Below are positions 1 through 9,478 of a DNA stretch of 64,000 bases, one piece after another; the stretch's first letter is position 1; each line of letters starts with the position of its first letter. A model generated the notes under the pieces. The model ran no database searches and was not told the origin of the DNA. It saw only the letters and a program-made list of their open reading frames with translations. A program made the position numbers and the translations under genes. The stretch covers positions 1,364,001 through 1,428,000 of the forward strand of contig OZ245822.1 of the NCBI GenBank assembly GCA_965228545.1. Reading direction: 5' to 3'. The DNA is from HXMU1420-13 sp965228545. GTDB taxonomy: Bacteria > Bacteroidota > Rhodothermia > Balneolales > Balneolaceae.

Positions 1-367
1 ACAGTCTTGGAGTATCTTCTCCGGGTATGTAATCATCCGGAACTGTGGCTAACAATACGTAGTAATTCTGTTTATTCGATTCAAACTCGGCCCCTAAAAA
101 AATTCGGGTATAGAAAGGTTCACTTCTCGTAAAATGTGATTCTCTCAGTATAAAACCGATATTATTCGTTTTATTTGAGGCAAGATTTCTGGCTGAAGCA
201 GTAGGAACATAGCCTAGCTCATCAATTGAATTTCGAATACTTCTTCTTTTTTCATCACTCACATAGCCTTTATTATTAACAACCATGGAGACGGTAGAAA
301 TTGATGATTTAGAATGCTCCGCTACATCTTTAATCGTAATCTTCTTTACTGTTTTTTGGGTATCCAA
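1..367 (-). CDS. LacI-family transcriptional regulator, N-terminal part (runs off the left edge)
   Basis: The reverse strand reads KKITIKDVAEHSKSSISTVS, a LacI-type helix-turn-helix, followed by the hinge and the start of the periplasmic-binding-protein-like sensor domain (NNIGFILRE). The frame stays open to the window edge, so about 122 residues are visible. No ATG lies before the HTH in this frame. A TTG at 367 gives MDTQKTVKKITIKDVAEH and is the likeliest start, with a TAG upstream of it. It is divergent from a sugar-type ABC ATPase, the usual arrangement for a repressor of carbohydrate uptake. The inducer cannot be told. Confidence 0.85.
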   Translation of the reverse strand, partial: MDTQKTVKKITIKDVAEHSKSSISTVSMVVNNKGYVSDEKRRSIRNSIDELGYVPTASARNLASNKTNNIGFILRESHFTRSEPFYTRIFLGAEFESNKQNYYVLLATVPDDYIPGEDTPRL

Positions 368-563
368 AATAAAAATCTTTGAATTATCGAAACGCTTCTA
401 TAATTTTCTGGAAATAAATGAAAAAGTCAATACTATTTTATCTTCACTAAAGATTTTGAAGACTTTGTATTGATGGGGAGTTGATTTCGGTTAGCTTAGA
501 TAACAACAGAATCGTTGGTAGGTTCACAAATCAGCCAGTTTGTAACTCATAATTAACCCTACT

Positions 564-1664
564 ATGTCTTATATAAAACTTGATAGAGTTCACAAGTCGT
601 TTGGCAAAACCGACGTTGTTAAAAATGTAAGCATTGATATAAATCAAGGTGAGTTTCTTGTTCTAGTAGGCCCTTCTGGTTGCGGAAAATCTACACTACT
701 AAGAATGATTGCCGGTCTTGAATCCATCGATTCTGGCACAATTTCGATAGATGGTACGATTATAAATGATACAGCACCTAAAGATCGAAATATTGCTATG
801 GTTTTTCAGAATTATGCACTTTATCCTCACATGACTGTATACGAAAATTTAGCTTTTGGATTAAAAATAAAGGGGATTAAAAAGAAGGAATATGATTCAA
901 AAATTAAAGATACAGCTAATTTATTAGGCCTCTCTGAATTATTAGAACGGCGTCCAAAACAATTATCAGGTGGCCAAAAACAGCGTATTGCAGTTGGTAG
1001 AGCTATCGTTCGAAATCCAAAAGCTTTTTTGTTCGATGAACCCCTAAGCAACTTAGATGCAAAACTAAGAGTAAAAATGAGAGCTGATCTATTAAAGTTG
1101 CACAAACAACAGAAAGCTACTAGCCTTTATGTTACTCATGATCAGGTTGAAGCAATGACAATGGCAGACCGTGTTGTTGTACTTGATAAAGGCGTAATCC
1201 AACAAATAGATACTCCACTAAATGTTTATCAAAATCCTGCAAATTTATTTGTTGCCAGCTTTATGGGTAGCCCGGCAATGAATATTTTAAAAGGAACTCT
1301 GATAGAGAATGCATCTTCGTTTGATTTTGAGTTAGATAGTGAGCTTTTTTTTACGGGAATTCCAAAATACAAATGGCTTTCAGAGGGTAAAATAATAATT
1401 GGCCTGCGCCCTGAACATATTTCTGTATATAAAAAACAAGAGCATCACCTTACTTCCGTGCGTGCTTTTAAGGTAGATTTAATCGAACATATGGGAGATT
1501 ACTCATATGCTCATGTTGCAATAAACAGTGAAGAAAGCTGGACCTTAAAAACATCACCAAACAGCATAATAAAAGACAGTGATCGGGTAAAATTATCAGT
1601 AGATGCATCAAACATGTATTTTTTTGACGCAAATAGTACTGTCCGATTGGTTGGGGAAGAATAG
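564..1664 (+). CDS. ABC transporter ATP-binding protein, MalK/UgpC/MsmX type
   Basis: This 366-residue ATPase energises uptake of a sugar or sugar-phosphate through an inner-membrane ABC importer. It has Walker A GPSGCGKST near residue 38, Q-loop VFQNYALYPHM, signature LSGGQKQR, Walker B AFLFDEPLSNLD, switch His in YVTHDQVEAMT, and a C-terminal TOBE/OB regulatory region (IIGLRPEHI). Length and layout match the CUT1 MalK/UgpC family. It is divergent from the LacI-type regulator, which probably controls it. No permease or binding protein is adjacent on the right, so partners are elsewhere or this is a shared MsmX-type ATPase. No Shine-Dalgarno precedes the ATG. Confidence 0.93.
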   Translation: MSYIKLDRVHKSFGKTDVVKNVSIDINQGEFLVLVGPSGCGKSTLLRMIAGLESIDSGTISIDGTIINDTAPKDRNIAMVFQNYALYPHMTVYENLAFGLKIKGIKKKEYDSKIKDTANLLGLSELLERRPKQLSGGQKQRIAVGRAIVRNPKAFLFDEPLSNLDAKLRVKMRADLLKLHKQQKATSLYVTHDQVEAMTMADRVVVLDKGVIQQIDTPLNVYQNPANLFVASFMGSPAMNILKGTLIENASSFDFELDSELFFTGIPKYKWLSEGKIIIGLRPEHISVYKKQEHHLTSVRAFKVDLIEHMGDYSYAHVAINSEESWTLKTSPNSIIKDSDRVKLSVDASNMYFFDANSTVRLVGEE

Positions 1665-2141
1665 TATCTGTAACCACATATTTACGCGCATTTTCATTTT
1701 GCATGTATTGTGGCGGGCGTTTTACATCATGAGTTAGCTGTCCTTTGCTGGATCGTTTATTTTAATACTTTATCACAATCACAAAGTTCAATCATTAATA
1801 TTTGATAAGCACTTTATTCAATTGAGTGCAGAATAACAGTCAGTATTAGAACGATAATCAACGATACACGTTTATAAGAAATAGAAACAACGCTATAGAA
1901 TTTAAGTTCAAAGATTTCTATTAAATTTCGCATGTCTTGCTAATTAAGTTCCAGGCCAATACGGTTAACCCACTCTGGGGGATTACAGTTGATACTAGCT
2001 CAACAAATAAGAACGTGAGTTTTGATACTTTTAGGGATGCCAGCCCTGAAATACGCAGAGCTCTTATAAATATGCTTTTTCATTAATTCGGGTATTGTTT
2101 CCTAATGTTCGGTTGGTTGCATCTTTCTCGTATCTTAAGCG
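1665..2141. other. intergenic stretch without recognisable gene
   Basis: About 480 AT-rich bases separate the ABC ATPase from the cyclase. No convincing open frame, tRNA or strong terminator hairpin was seen on either strand. Confidence 0.5.
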
Positions 2142-3230
2142 ATGCTCTCTCCAAACACTAAACGAAATATCAGCCGCATCCTGCCCTTTGGGTTTATCTG
2201 GCTTATTCTGGATGGTTTTTTTTTGGTAAACAATCTCACTTTAATCGGGGGATCGGAAAATCTGGCTCAGGAAGCGGCTATCTCTTATACTGCGCCGGTT
2301 TTAATTTTTGCGAGTTTTGCGGTATTCCTTGTTGGGATTTTAGTTGGAACTATTGAAATCGTACTGCTGGAGAAACGATTTTCGAATTACAGTTTTCTAG
2401 GAAAAATCTTCACCAAATTTCTGATTTACTCATCGGTTTTATTTGGTATCATTTTAATCACCTACCCAATCGCTGCCGGCATTGAGTTAAACCACTCTCC
2501 ATTCCATACTGATGTACTGAATAAATTAGGGCAGTTTCTGGGTAGTTTGGTATTTCTTAACACTGCCCTTCAACTTTCATTTGAGTTGGTTGTGAGTTTG
2601 ATTTATGCGGCCATCAGCGAAAACCTGGGCCATAATGTGATCAAGAACTTCTTTACAGGTCGCTACCATACCCCAAAAGTGGAAAGCCGAATTTTCATGT
2701 TTTTGGATATGAAAAACTCAACTACTATTGCAGAAAAACTAGGGCACCTTCGCTATTTTGATTTTTTACGCAGGTATTATGATGCACTTTCAGATGCCAT
2801 TATCCGACACCAAGGTGAGGTTTACCAATATGTAGGGGATGAAATTGTACTAACCTGGGAACTCGAAAAAGGGATACATCGAAATAACTGGCTGTCTTGT
2901 TATTGTGATATGAAGACCAAAATGAATTTTTTGAAAAATGATTTCCTAGCCGAATTTGGTATCACACCGGATTTCCGAGCGGGAATACATGTTGGGGAAG
3001 TTACTACCGGTGAAATCGGGGCATTGAAGAAAGAAATAGTATTTACCGGAGATGTGCTAAATACCGCAGCCCGACTACAAACTTTGGGCAAACAGTACCA
3101 AACTGATTTAGTTTTTTCGGAAGAGTTGCATCAAATGTTATCTGCCGATCATACTTTTAAGGTCGAACACTTGGGGCAGTTGATGCTGAGGGGCAAATCG
3201 CAGGAAACCGGATTATTTACAATAATCTAG
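2142..3230 (+). CDS. membrane-anchored class III adenylate/guanylate cyclase
   Basis: The 362-residue protein has an N-terminal membrane domain with about four hydrophobic segments (residues roughly 12-30, 48-70, 85-112, 130-165) and a C-terminal cyclase homology domain from about residue 183. RIFMFLDMKNSTTIAEKLG carries the first metal-binding Asp and YQYVGDEIVLTWE the second. FRAGIHVGEVTTGEIG and IVFTGDVLNTAARLQ match the remaining conserved cyclase segments. It should make cAMP or cGMP at the inner face of the membrane in response to an unknown signal. The nucleotide specificity is not certain from sequence. It appears to be monocistronic. Confidence 0.88.
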   Translation: MLSPNTKRNISRILPFGFIWLILDGFFLVNNLTLIGGSENLAQEAAISYTAPVLIFASFAVFLVGILVGTIEIVLLEKRFSNYSFLGKIFTKFLIYSSVLFGIILITYPIAAGIELNHSPFHTDVLNKLGQFLGSLVFLNTALQLSFELVVSLIYAAISENLGHNVIKNFFTGRYHTPKVESRIFMFLDMKNSTTIAEKLGHLRYFDFLRRYYDALSDAIIRHQGEVYQYVGDEIVLTWELEKGIHRNNWLSCYCDMKTKMNFLKNDFLAEFGITPDFRAGIHVGEVTTGEIGALKKEIVFTGDVLNTAARLQTLGKQYQTDLVFSEELHQMLSADHTFKVEHLGQLMLRGKSQETGLFTII

Positions 3231-3292
3231 GTATCAATCCATCTAAAATTCACATTCAAACTAGTTCTTTCGGTATAAAACCACTGATCGAA

Positions 3293-5116
3293 ATGAATGT
3301 AAAACGCGACAAAATAAGCAACATAATAGAGGATATTGATAAGGTGCTTTCTGTTTTAAAAAAGCTGGAAGCAGATCAACTTCATACTATTAAACAGGTG
3401 AACCCATCGTTTAAGAACGGAGCAATAAACTTAGTTCATTATGGTGCATTTCGATCGCTTGATTTAAAAAAGCTTCAGAAACGATTGCAACAGTTTGGTC
3501 TTTCTATTCTGGACGGAACCGAATCGCATGTAGCAACTAGTTTAGTAAGTTGCAGGCATCTTTTATCGGCACTAATTGAAGAGCAACATTCAGTAACGTT
3601 TCGTAAGCAAGGATCCATCAAACAGGCCATCAAACTTCAAAAGCAACATGCTAAAGATCTGTTTGGGTATCGCTCGAAAGGCCGAAGAGTTAGAATAATG
3701 CTCACCCTGCCAACCGAAGCCGCAAACGATTATACACTTACACGAAAATTACTTGCCGCAGGGATGAACATTGCTCGGATTAATTGCGCACACGACGGTC
3801 CTGAAGTTTGGAAACGAATGATCCAAAACCTACACCGCGCAAAAACGGATTTGCGGAAAAAATGTAAGATATTTATGGACCTTTCTGGGCCAAAATTGCG
3901 AACCGAATTTATTGCAGAGGGTGTTAAAATTCTAAAAGTTAAACCCATCAGAAATGCGATCGGAGAAGTTGTACAACCTGCCCACATCGAGTTCGTTTCT
4001 GATCGTAAAAAAAACTGTGATCCCAATGAAGTGCCCGTAGATTTGGATTGGTTACGTTCGTTGATTAAAGGAGATCAGATTGTATTCAAAGATGCTCGAA
4101 ATAAGCGCCGAAAGTTCACTGTAAAGCAAGTAGCTGAAGACCGGGTATATGCCGAGTGCAAAAAAACCTGTTACCTTATACCGGGCATAACGCTAAGTAC
4201 TAAATCAGTAAGAAGAGAAAGCATTATTGGCGACTTATCTGTGGTTAATCAAGCACTTATACTTCGAAAAAATGATTTATTGCGTGTTGTAAACCCCCTT
4301 ACATACCGGCACCCTATCCAATCTTTAAATGGGGCGATGCAAGAAATAGAATTGCCAAGTATTTCATGTTCTGCACCTGAAATCTTCTCAGCTGTGCAAA
4401 CAGGAGAGCGAATTTTATTCGATGATGGTAAAATTGAAGGCCTCATACTAGAAACTTCAAACGTTGAGCTTTTGGTAAAGATTACCAACGCGAAACATGG
4501 AGGCTCGAAATTACGAGCCGATAAAGGAATAAACCTGCCGGATTCTAATCTGAATTATGCAGGATTAACAGCTAAAGATAAAATAGACTTACAGTTTATT
4601 GTAAAGCATGCTGATGCCGTGAACGTCTCATTTGTTCAATCGGCATCTGATATCTCCGAGCTGTACAAAGAATTGAATCGCCTGGGCGCGCCTGATCATT
4701 TAGGAGTTATTTTAAAAATCGAAAACCAAAAAGCTTACCAAAATCTGAGTTCTATCCTTCTTGAAGGTATGAAACGATATCCCTTAGGCGTGATGATTGC
4801 TCGAGGTGATTTAGCAATTGAGGCGGGTTGGGCAAACATGCCGCGCATCCAAAACGAAATTCTACGCTGGTGTAATTCTGCGCATGTACCTACTGTTTGG
4901 GCTACGCAAGTATTGGAAAATATGGCGAAGAAAGGAATTCCGTCTCGCTCGGAATTAACCGACGTTGCAAGTAGCCTGAAAGCTGATTGTGTGATGTTGA
5001 ACAAAGGAGATTATATTCTGGAAACCCTTCACTTATTGCATAGCATCTTATCAGATATGAATTCTTATCGGGATAAAGAGGTAAGAATGTTTGAGGCGTT
5101 GAGTTCTCCAACTTAA
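3293..5116 (+). CDS. pyruvate kinase-like protein with N-terminal extension
   Basis: The 607-residue protein carries a pyruvate kinase barrel from about residue 130: RVRIMLTLPTEAA, NIARINCAHDGPEVW, KIFMDLSGPKLRTEF, VNVSFVQSASDI, MIARGDLAIEAGWANMPRIQ and PTVWATQVLENMAKKGIPSR. These correspond to canonical substrate and cation sites, though ARGDLGVE is changed to ARGDLAIE and the usual MLS-E-T loop reads MLNKGDY. About 120 extra residues of unknown function precede the barrel. The chain stops soon after it, so the C-terminal allosteric domain of classical enzymes is absent. It is probably a cytoplasmic pyruvate-kinase-family enzyme. Activity as a true glycolytic kinase is not assured. Confidence 0.8.
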   Translation: MNVKRDKISNIIEDIDKVLSVLKKLEADQLHTIKQVNPSFKNGAINLVHYGAFRSLDLKKLQKRLQQFGLSILDGTESHVATSLVSCRHLLSALIEEQHSVTFRKQGSIKQAIKLQKQHAKDLFGYRSKGRRVRIMLTLPTEAANDYTLTRKLLAAGMNIARINCAHDGPEVWKRMIQNLHRAKTDLRKKCKIFMDLSGPKLRTEFIAEGVKILKVKPIRNAIGEVVQPAHIEFVSDRKKNCDPNEVPVDLDWLRSLIKGDQIVFKDARNKRRKFTVKQVAEDRVYAECKKTCYLIPGITLSTKSVRRESIIGDLSVVNQALILRKNDLLRVVNPLTYRHPIQSLNGAMQEIELPSISCSAPEIFSAVQTGERILFDDGKIEGLILETSNVELLVKITNAKHGGSKLRADKGINLPDSNLNYAGLTAKDKIDLQFIVKHADAVNVSFVQSASDISELYKELNRLGAPDHLGVILKIENQKAYQNLSSILLEGMKRYPLGVMIARGDLAIEAGWANMPRIQNEILRWCNSAHVPTVWATQVLENMAKKGIPSRSELTDVASSLKADCVMLNKGDYILETLHLLHSILSDMNSYRDKEVRMFEALSSPT

Positions 5117-5184
5117 GAGTAGAAATTATCTTGATCTACCTGCAAAGAATCGATTACATTTTCGATTAATCAACTAATAAATCT

Positions 5185-5817
5185 ATGAAATACGCGCTTT
5201 TAATTTTGTGTGCTATAACACTCCTTTCCTTAGGAATTGATACGAATACTTCTGGCCATACACTCCTTGTTCAAAGGGATTCATTTTGTGAGGATTTTAT
5301 TCCCGTGAATTTCAACAATCTCACTATTTGTGTGGCACCCGATTATTATATGGAAGACGGAATCCGTACGCCTCTTGGATATTCTGATGCACTTCATCTT
5401 GCCGATAGTTTAGGAATGTTTCTACCTACTGTTGAAATGGTGGATGCGATTTATCAACAAGCAGATATCAAGCTGGCTCCTATCCCCATGCCTCCGACCG
5501 ATGAAATGACGACTCGTGCATACTTTGTAAGGCATCATAACTTGATAGAAGCCCAGTTGGCTGACTCAGGATATTCTAAGTCCGAATTATCAGGAAATTT
5601 AATTGCCGGACACAAAAAAGACGTTATTGCGATAGATAGAACATCAGACAGAGTTGGGATCTACGGCTGGCATTTATCTGATTCTACCGTAATCCAACCG
5701 TTTAGCACAGTGCATCACAGAGAGTATTTCGATTATAGTCATGGGATCAGGCTGATAAAAAGAATTGCTTTAGACGAGTTGGGTAATCTGGTTGATATAA
5801 CCTATCTGCTTAACTAG
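5185..5817 (+). CDS. secreted protein of unknown function
   Basis: The 210 residues begin with a clear signal peptide (MKYALLILCAITLLSLG). The mature part has a possible conserved core, including GYSDALHLADSLGMFLPTVE, AGHKKDVIAIDR and HHREYFDYSHGIRLIKR, suggesting a folded enzyme-like domain with several His and Asp residues. No family was recognised with confidence. It lies 68 bases after the pyruvate-kinase-like gene on the same strand and could be co-transcribed. A cell-envelope or extracellular location is inferred from the signal peptide only. Confidence 0.65.
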   Translation: MKYALLILCAITLLSLGIDTNTSGHTLLVQRDSFCEDFIPVNFNNLTICVAPDYYMEDGIRTPLGYSDALHLADSLGMFLPTVEMVDAIYQQADIKLAPIPMPPTDEMTTRAYFVRHHNLIEAQLADSGYSKSELSGNLIAGHKKDVIAIDRTSDRVGIYGWHLSDSTVIQPFSTVHHREYFDYSHGIRLIKRIALDELGNLVDITYLLN

Positions 5818-5832
5818 TAGTTAGTTTGTTGA

Positions 5833-6510
5833 TTACAAATTGGAATAACCCACCAAAAAATAACACAAAAACAGTGCGAGCGAAGCGGGTATCATTATTA
5901 CTCTTTCTTTTGGATTGGATGAAATCATATTCCCAATAAAGCTCAATAGAAATAGCACAGTAAAGGTTAAAACTACATAAAGATTGAAAGTAACAGGCAT
6001 GGAAGATGAGAATTCTAATGCCGGAAGCGACACAGTTGCCGGTAACAACATTACAGCCGAAAGCCCTGAAGCAATTCTAAGTTTTTTAGGTAATATTTTA
6101 TGCTTTCCACCCCAAGCATAATCTCCTAAAGGAAGTCCCATTGAAAGCAACACTTGGAAAATCACCAAAAGCACAGTTAGAATTGTCCCGATTACTGCCG
6201 CTATCTTTGTAAGGTTTACACGCGCTGAATACTCAACCGAATCTACCGTAGAAAGTGAAGATAACTTTACCTCACAGTTAATCTGATGGAGATTCTTTAC
6301 TGAACTGAAGCGTAATTCATTCCCTGTTTTTGCGTATTGCAAATGCTCTCCGGTTTCAAGCAAAGCGGATACCTTTTCATACGATTGATCAATCTGTATT
6401 AGTGAACAGAGTACTTCGATTTCCCTTTTTGCCTCGATCCAATATACTCCGGCAACTACTCCTAACAGCAAAACACTGGAAAGCAGAATAGTTCTAAAAT
6501 AATGATTCAT
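5833..6510 (-). CDS. integral membrane protein of unknown function
   Basis: This 225-residue protein has an N-terminal membrane segment (TILLSSVLLLGVVAGVYWI), a polar extracytoplasmic loop of about 70 residues, then four or so hydrophobic stretches (IGTILTVLLVIFQVLLSMG, GLSAVMLLPATVSL, FNLYVVLTFTVLFLLSFIG, MIPASLALFLCYFLVG). No family is recognised. It starts 4 bases after the end of the SDR-like gene on the same strand, so the two are probably one transcript with this gene second. Confidence 0.6.
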   Translation of the reverse strand: MNHYFRTILLSSVLLLGVVAGVYWIEAKREIEVLCSLIQIDQSYEKVSALLETGEHLQYAKTGNELRFSSVKNLHQINCEVKLSSLSTVDSVEYSARVNLTKIAAVIGTILTVLLVIFQVLLSMGLPLGDYAWGGKHKILPKKLRIASGLSAVMLLPATVSLPALEFSSSMPVTFNLYVVLTFTVLFLLSFIGNMISSNPKERVIMIPASLALFLCYFLVGYSNL

Positions 6511-6514
6511 GATT

Positions 6515-7378
6515 TTAGTGGCTTAGATGATTTTTAACTTCCTCTTTATAGTACTCTTGTAATCTTCGGCTTCCGTATCTGGGAGCTATCGCGTCGGTTG
6601 CGATTAGAGTAAGAAAAAACTCGATGGGCCCAAAGATTTTCTCGTCGAGTACGCGGCGACTGATATTTAATGCGAAGGTTCGAATCCAATCCGGGAGGTG
6701 CGTAATTCGTGGTGCATGATTCCATGCCGAAAGTGCCATTTCGGCGATTTCATTCTGTGTTAATACATCGGGTCCGCCTACTTCTATTTCTTTCACTGAT
6801 TGGGCAATAGCTTGTACGATTACCTCGGCAAGATCAGAGCCATGAATTGGATTTAGCTTGTATTCGCCATCACCGAACAGGTAAACCCGACCTCTTTTTG
6901 CCATAAATAGAATCTCGTTCAAATCAGAAAAAAAGCCGTTTGGGCGAACAATAGTGTATTCCATGCCACTTTGTTTAAGTACATCAACAAAGCGCTCTTT
7001 AGCTTTAAATATTTGAAGATGTCGATGTCGTTCTCCACCAATAGCCGATACATAAATGAATTTTTTCACCCCTGCTCTTGAAGCTTCCGCCAACAAATTC
7101 ATATTGGCTTGGTAATCCACATCCATATAGGTTAATCCATCACGTTGGCGGGTTATTCCGATGGTTGATATTACGGTGGATACCCCTTCAAAAAGTCCTG
7201 CTAAGGATTCCGGATTCGTAACTTCCGCTTTTGCTACTTTGAGTTTATTCCAAGCAAAAGCCCGAAGTTTAGTAGGATTGCGAGCGAGTGCGGTTGTGGG
7301 AATTTGCCAACTCTCTAGTTCTTTTAGTATGTGTTTGCCTAAATATCCGGTGGCGCCGGCCAGTAGTACGTGTGTCAT
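6515..7378 (-). CDS. NAD(P)-binding atypical SDR (epimerase/NmrA-like) protein
   Basis: The protein opens with MTHVLLAGATGYLGKHILKE, a Rossmann dinucleotide-binding motif (GATGYLGK), and contains STIGITRQ, KFIYVSAIGGERH and YTIVRPNGFFSDL, matching atypical short-chain dehydrogenases of the NAD-dependent epimerase / complex I NDUFA9-like group. The start at 7378 places the Rossmann motif at the N-terminus. An upstream in-frame ATG at 7405 would add nine atypical residues and is less likely. It probably binds NAD(P) in the cytoplasm. The substrate is unknown. It is followed closely by the membrane protein at 5833-6510. Confidence 0.82.
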   Translation of the reverse strand: MTHVLLAGATGYLGKHILKELESWQIPTTALARNPTKLRAFAWNKLKVAKAEVTNPESLAGLFEGVSTVISTIGITRQRDGLTYMDVDYQANMNLLAEASRAGVKKFIYVSAIGGERHRHLQIFKAKERFVDVLKQSGMEYTIVRPNGFFSDLNEILFMAKRGRVYLFGDGEYKLNPIHGSDLAEVIVQAIAQSVKEIEVGGPDVLTQNEIAEMALSAWNHAPRITHLPDWIRTFALNISRRVLDEKIFGPIEFFLTLIATDAIAPRYGSRRLQEYYKEEVKNHLSH

Positions 7379-7500
7379 TGTGCATTGGGTTAATTTCTGC
7401 AACAAAGTTCTGTACTACTGTTTTCTTAATCGTCCGAGGTTATGATTTCGGCGTTGTATATGAGATTTCGGACTTTTTATTGGGAACTATCTATTCAACT

Positions 7501-8070
7501 GTCATTCCCGTGAAAAAAGGGAATCTGAAGTGCGTTACTAATCCCACTGTTTTAAATAGCTTTAGATTCCTGCCTAACCTGCGTTAAAACTTCGGCATGC
7601 TTGCTCCGCAGGAATGACTTTTTCCGCGTTCTTTTATCCGTAGCTAAAGAGCGTTTTAATACAAAGTGACGAAATCACAAGAACGCCCATATCAATCCTA
7701 TCTACCCAAAAACTACATTCCCGTCATTCCCGTGAAGACGGGAATCTGAAGTGCGTTACTAATCCCGATATTTTAAATAGCTTAAGATTCCTGCCAAACC
7801 TGCGTTAAAACTTCGGCATGCTTGCTCCGCAGGAATGACTTTTCCCGCGTTCTTTTATCCATAGCTAAAGAGCGTTTTAATACAATATCACGAAATCACA
7901 AGAACGCCCATATCAATCCTATCTACCCAAAAACTACATTCCCGTCATTCCCGTGAAGACGGGAATCTGAAGTGCGTTACTAATCTCGATGTTTTAAATA
8001 GCTTTAGATTCCTGCCTAACCTGCATTAAAACTTCGGCATGCTTGCTCCGCAGGAATGACTTTTCCCGCG
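7501..8070. repeat. tandem repeat, about 222 bp unit, 2.6 copies
   Basis: Copies start at 7501, 7723 and 7944 (periods 222 and 221). Each begins with a GTCATTCCCGTG-type palindromic motif, holds a second inverted motif (GCTCCGCAGGAATGAC) and ends with a segment beginning AGAACGCCCATATC. The third copy is cut off near 8070. Copies differ by only a few bases. No credible gene lies in the region 7440-8247. A related but longer array lies at the far end of the window. Confidence 0.88.
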
Positions 8071-8247
8071 TTCGTTAACCTCTTCTATATCCCCGAGATG
8101 GCAATAATTTTTTTTATAACCATATTTATTTTTGTCGGATTAGTGTATGTTTGGCGTCTTTATTTAGCCAAAAAATAATGGCTAGAACGTACCTCTTATT
8201 ATTCAAAACAAACACCCAATAACTAATATATACAAGTAACGCATATT

Positions 8248-9249
8248 ATGAGTAAACGTCTATTTCTAAATCTAATAATCTGTATCGGTATACTTTTTCA
8301 GGCCTCTTGTTCTGATGATTATTTTGAAGATGAAGATCGTATTACAACGTTCGGAATTCGTCATGATAAATCATTAACAGATTACCAGGAAATTGCAACA
8401 AGTACATCCGATGAATACCCTGATTTCGAGTCTGTGGTTTATTTTGGTTATAGTTTAGATGGAAGTGATTTTGAAGATTATGTAGCAACCGGAACATTGG
8501 TTGCAGAAAACTGGGTTCTAACAGCCGGTCATAATTTTTATGTTGCAGATGAACAAGACGAACCTGCTTTGCCAAGCGGAATTATTGTAAAAACTGGCAA
8601 CGACCCTAATAATCCTGATGAATCTTATGAGGTAGAAGAAATTATTTATCATCCTACATGGATAAGTGATAACCGAGACTTTCTTTCCGCAAACGATCTT
8701 GCACTGGTTCGTTTAAAAACGCCGATTCTAGATCGTCCAATTATTGAATTATTCAAAGACAGTGACGAAGAAATCGGTAGTTTAATCTGGTTTTCCGGCT
8801 TTGGAGATTATTCGGAAACAGAGGGTCAGAATCCTGATCTATTTTCAAAAAAGCGGGCGCTTCAAAACATTTTGGATCGAAAAGTAGCTGGTATAACAAC
8901 CTCAAAAGATGGAGTTACTTACAGTGGCGGATTACTCGCATTCGATTTCGATGATCCTGATGGCACAATTAACACTTTAGGTGATGGCACAGTAAACTCA
9001 GACGAACGCATTCTCGCAACTGGTACAAGTGCTACAGGTGCGTTAGAGTATGAAGGCACAACTGTTCAGGGTGATAGTGGTGGGCCTCTTTTTTTAAAAG
9101 ATGGTGATATCTGGAAAGTAGCAGGTGTACTTTCAGGTGGAGCAGACGCTCCTTTTGATGGACATAGAGACGGAAGCTATGGAGACATTAGTATTTTTAT
9201 TCGAGTTTCTCAAAGTATAGAATGGATTGAATCTGTTATTAACAACTAA
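8248..9249 (+). CDS. trypsin-like (S1) serine protease lipoprotein
   Basis: This 333-residue protein starts with a lipoprotein signal peptide (LFLNLIICIGILFQASC, Cys at about residue 21), so it should be lipid-anchored outside the cytoplasmic membrane. The catalytic triad of family S1 is visible: His in WVLTAGHNF, Asp in ANDLALVRLKTP, and Ser in VQGDSGGPLFLKDG. Acidic residues follow the lipidated Cys (SDDYFEDED). The gene stands alone, after the tandem repeats and before a strong terminator at 9281-9331. Its target is unknown. Roles in envelope protein processing or extracellular digestion are possible. Confidence 0.88.
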   Translation: MSKRLFLNLIICIGILFQASCSDDYFEDEDRITTFGIRHDKSLTDYQEIATSTSDEYPDFESVVYFGYSLDGSDFEDYVATGTLVAENWVLTAGHNFYVADEQDEPALPSGIIVKTGNDPNNPDESYEVEEIIYHPTWISDNRDFLSANDLALVRLKTPILDRPIIELFKDSDEEIGSLIWFSGFGDYSETEGQNPDLFSKKRALQNILDRKVAGITTSKDGVTYSGGLLAFDFDDPDGTINTLGDGTVNSDERILATGTSATGALEYEGTTVQGDSGGPLFLKDGDIWKVAGVLSGGADAPFDGHRDGSYGDISIFIRVSQSIEWIESVINN

Positions 9250-9280
9250 TAGCTCGTAGATTAATCCTCACTTTAAAAGG

Positions 9281-9331
9281 CTAAAACTCCATTCCTTCAT
9301 TTAACCGAGGAATGGATTTTAGTCTTTTTTT
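9281..9331 (+). terminator. rho-independent terminator after the serine protease
   Basis: A stem of about 15 bp (CTAAAACTCCATTCCT pairing with AGGAATGGATTTTAG) with an 11-base loop is followed by a run of T. It lies 32 bases after the protease stop codon. Confidence 0.85.
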
Positions 9332-9478
9332 ATACCGTTTAACCGGTTATATATTTTGTATAACTGCGGCTTTAAAGAATGTTAGAGCCTGCACAGAATT
9401 AACTACCTGCATTGAAATGAACTCTAAGGACATGTAAAAATGGAAACGCGAGTATTTACAAAATGCAGCACAATGAAA

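Noticed and set aside
285..473. 62-codon open frame on the plus strand
   Set aside because: It is the antisense of the LacI-type regulator N-terminus, which has a clear helix-turn-helix on the minus strand.
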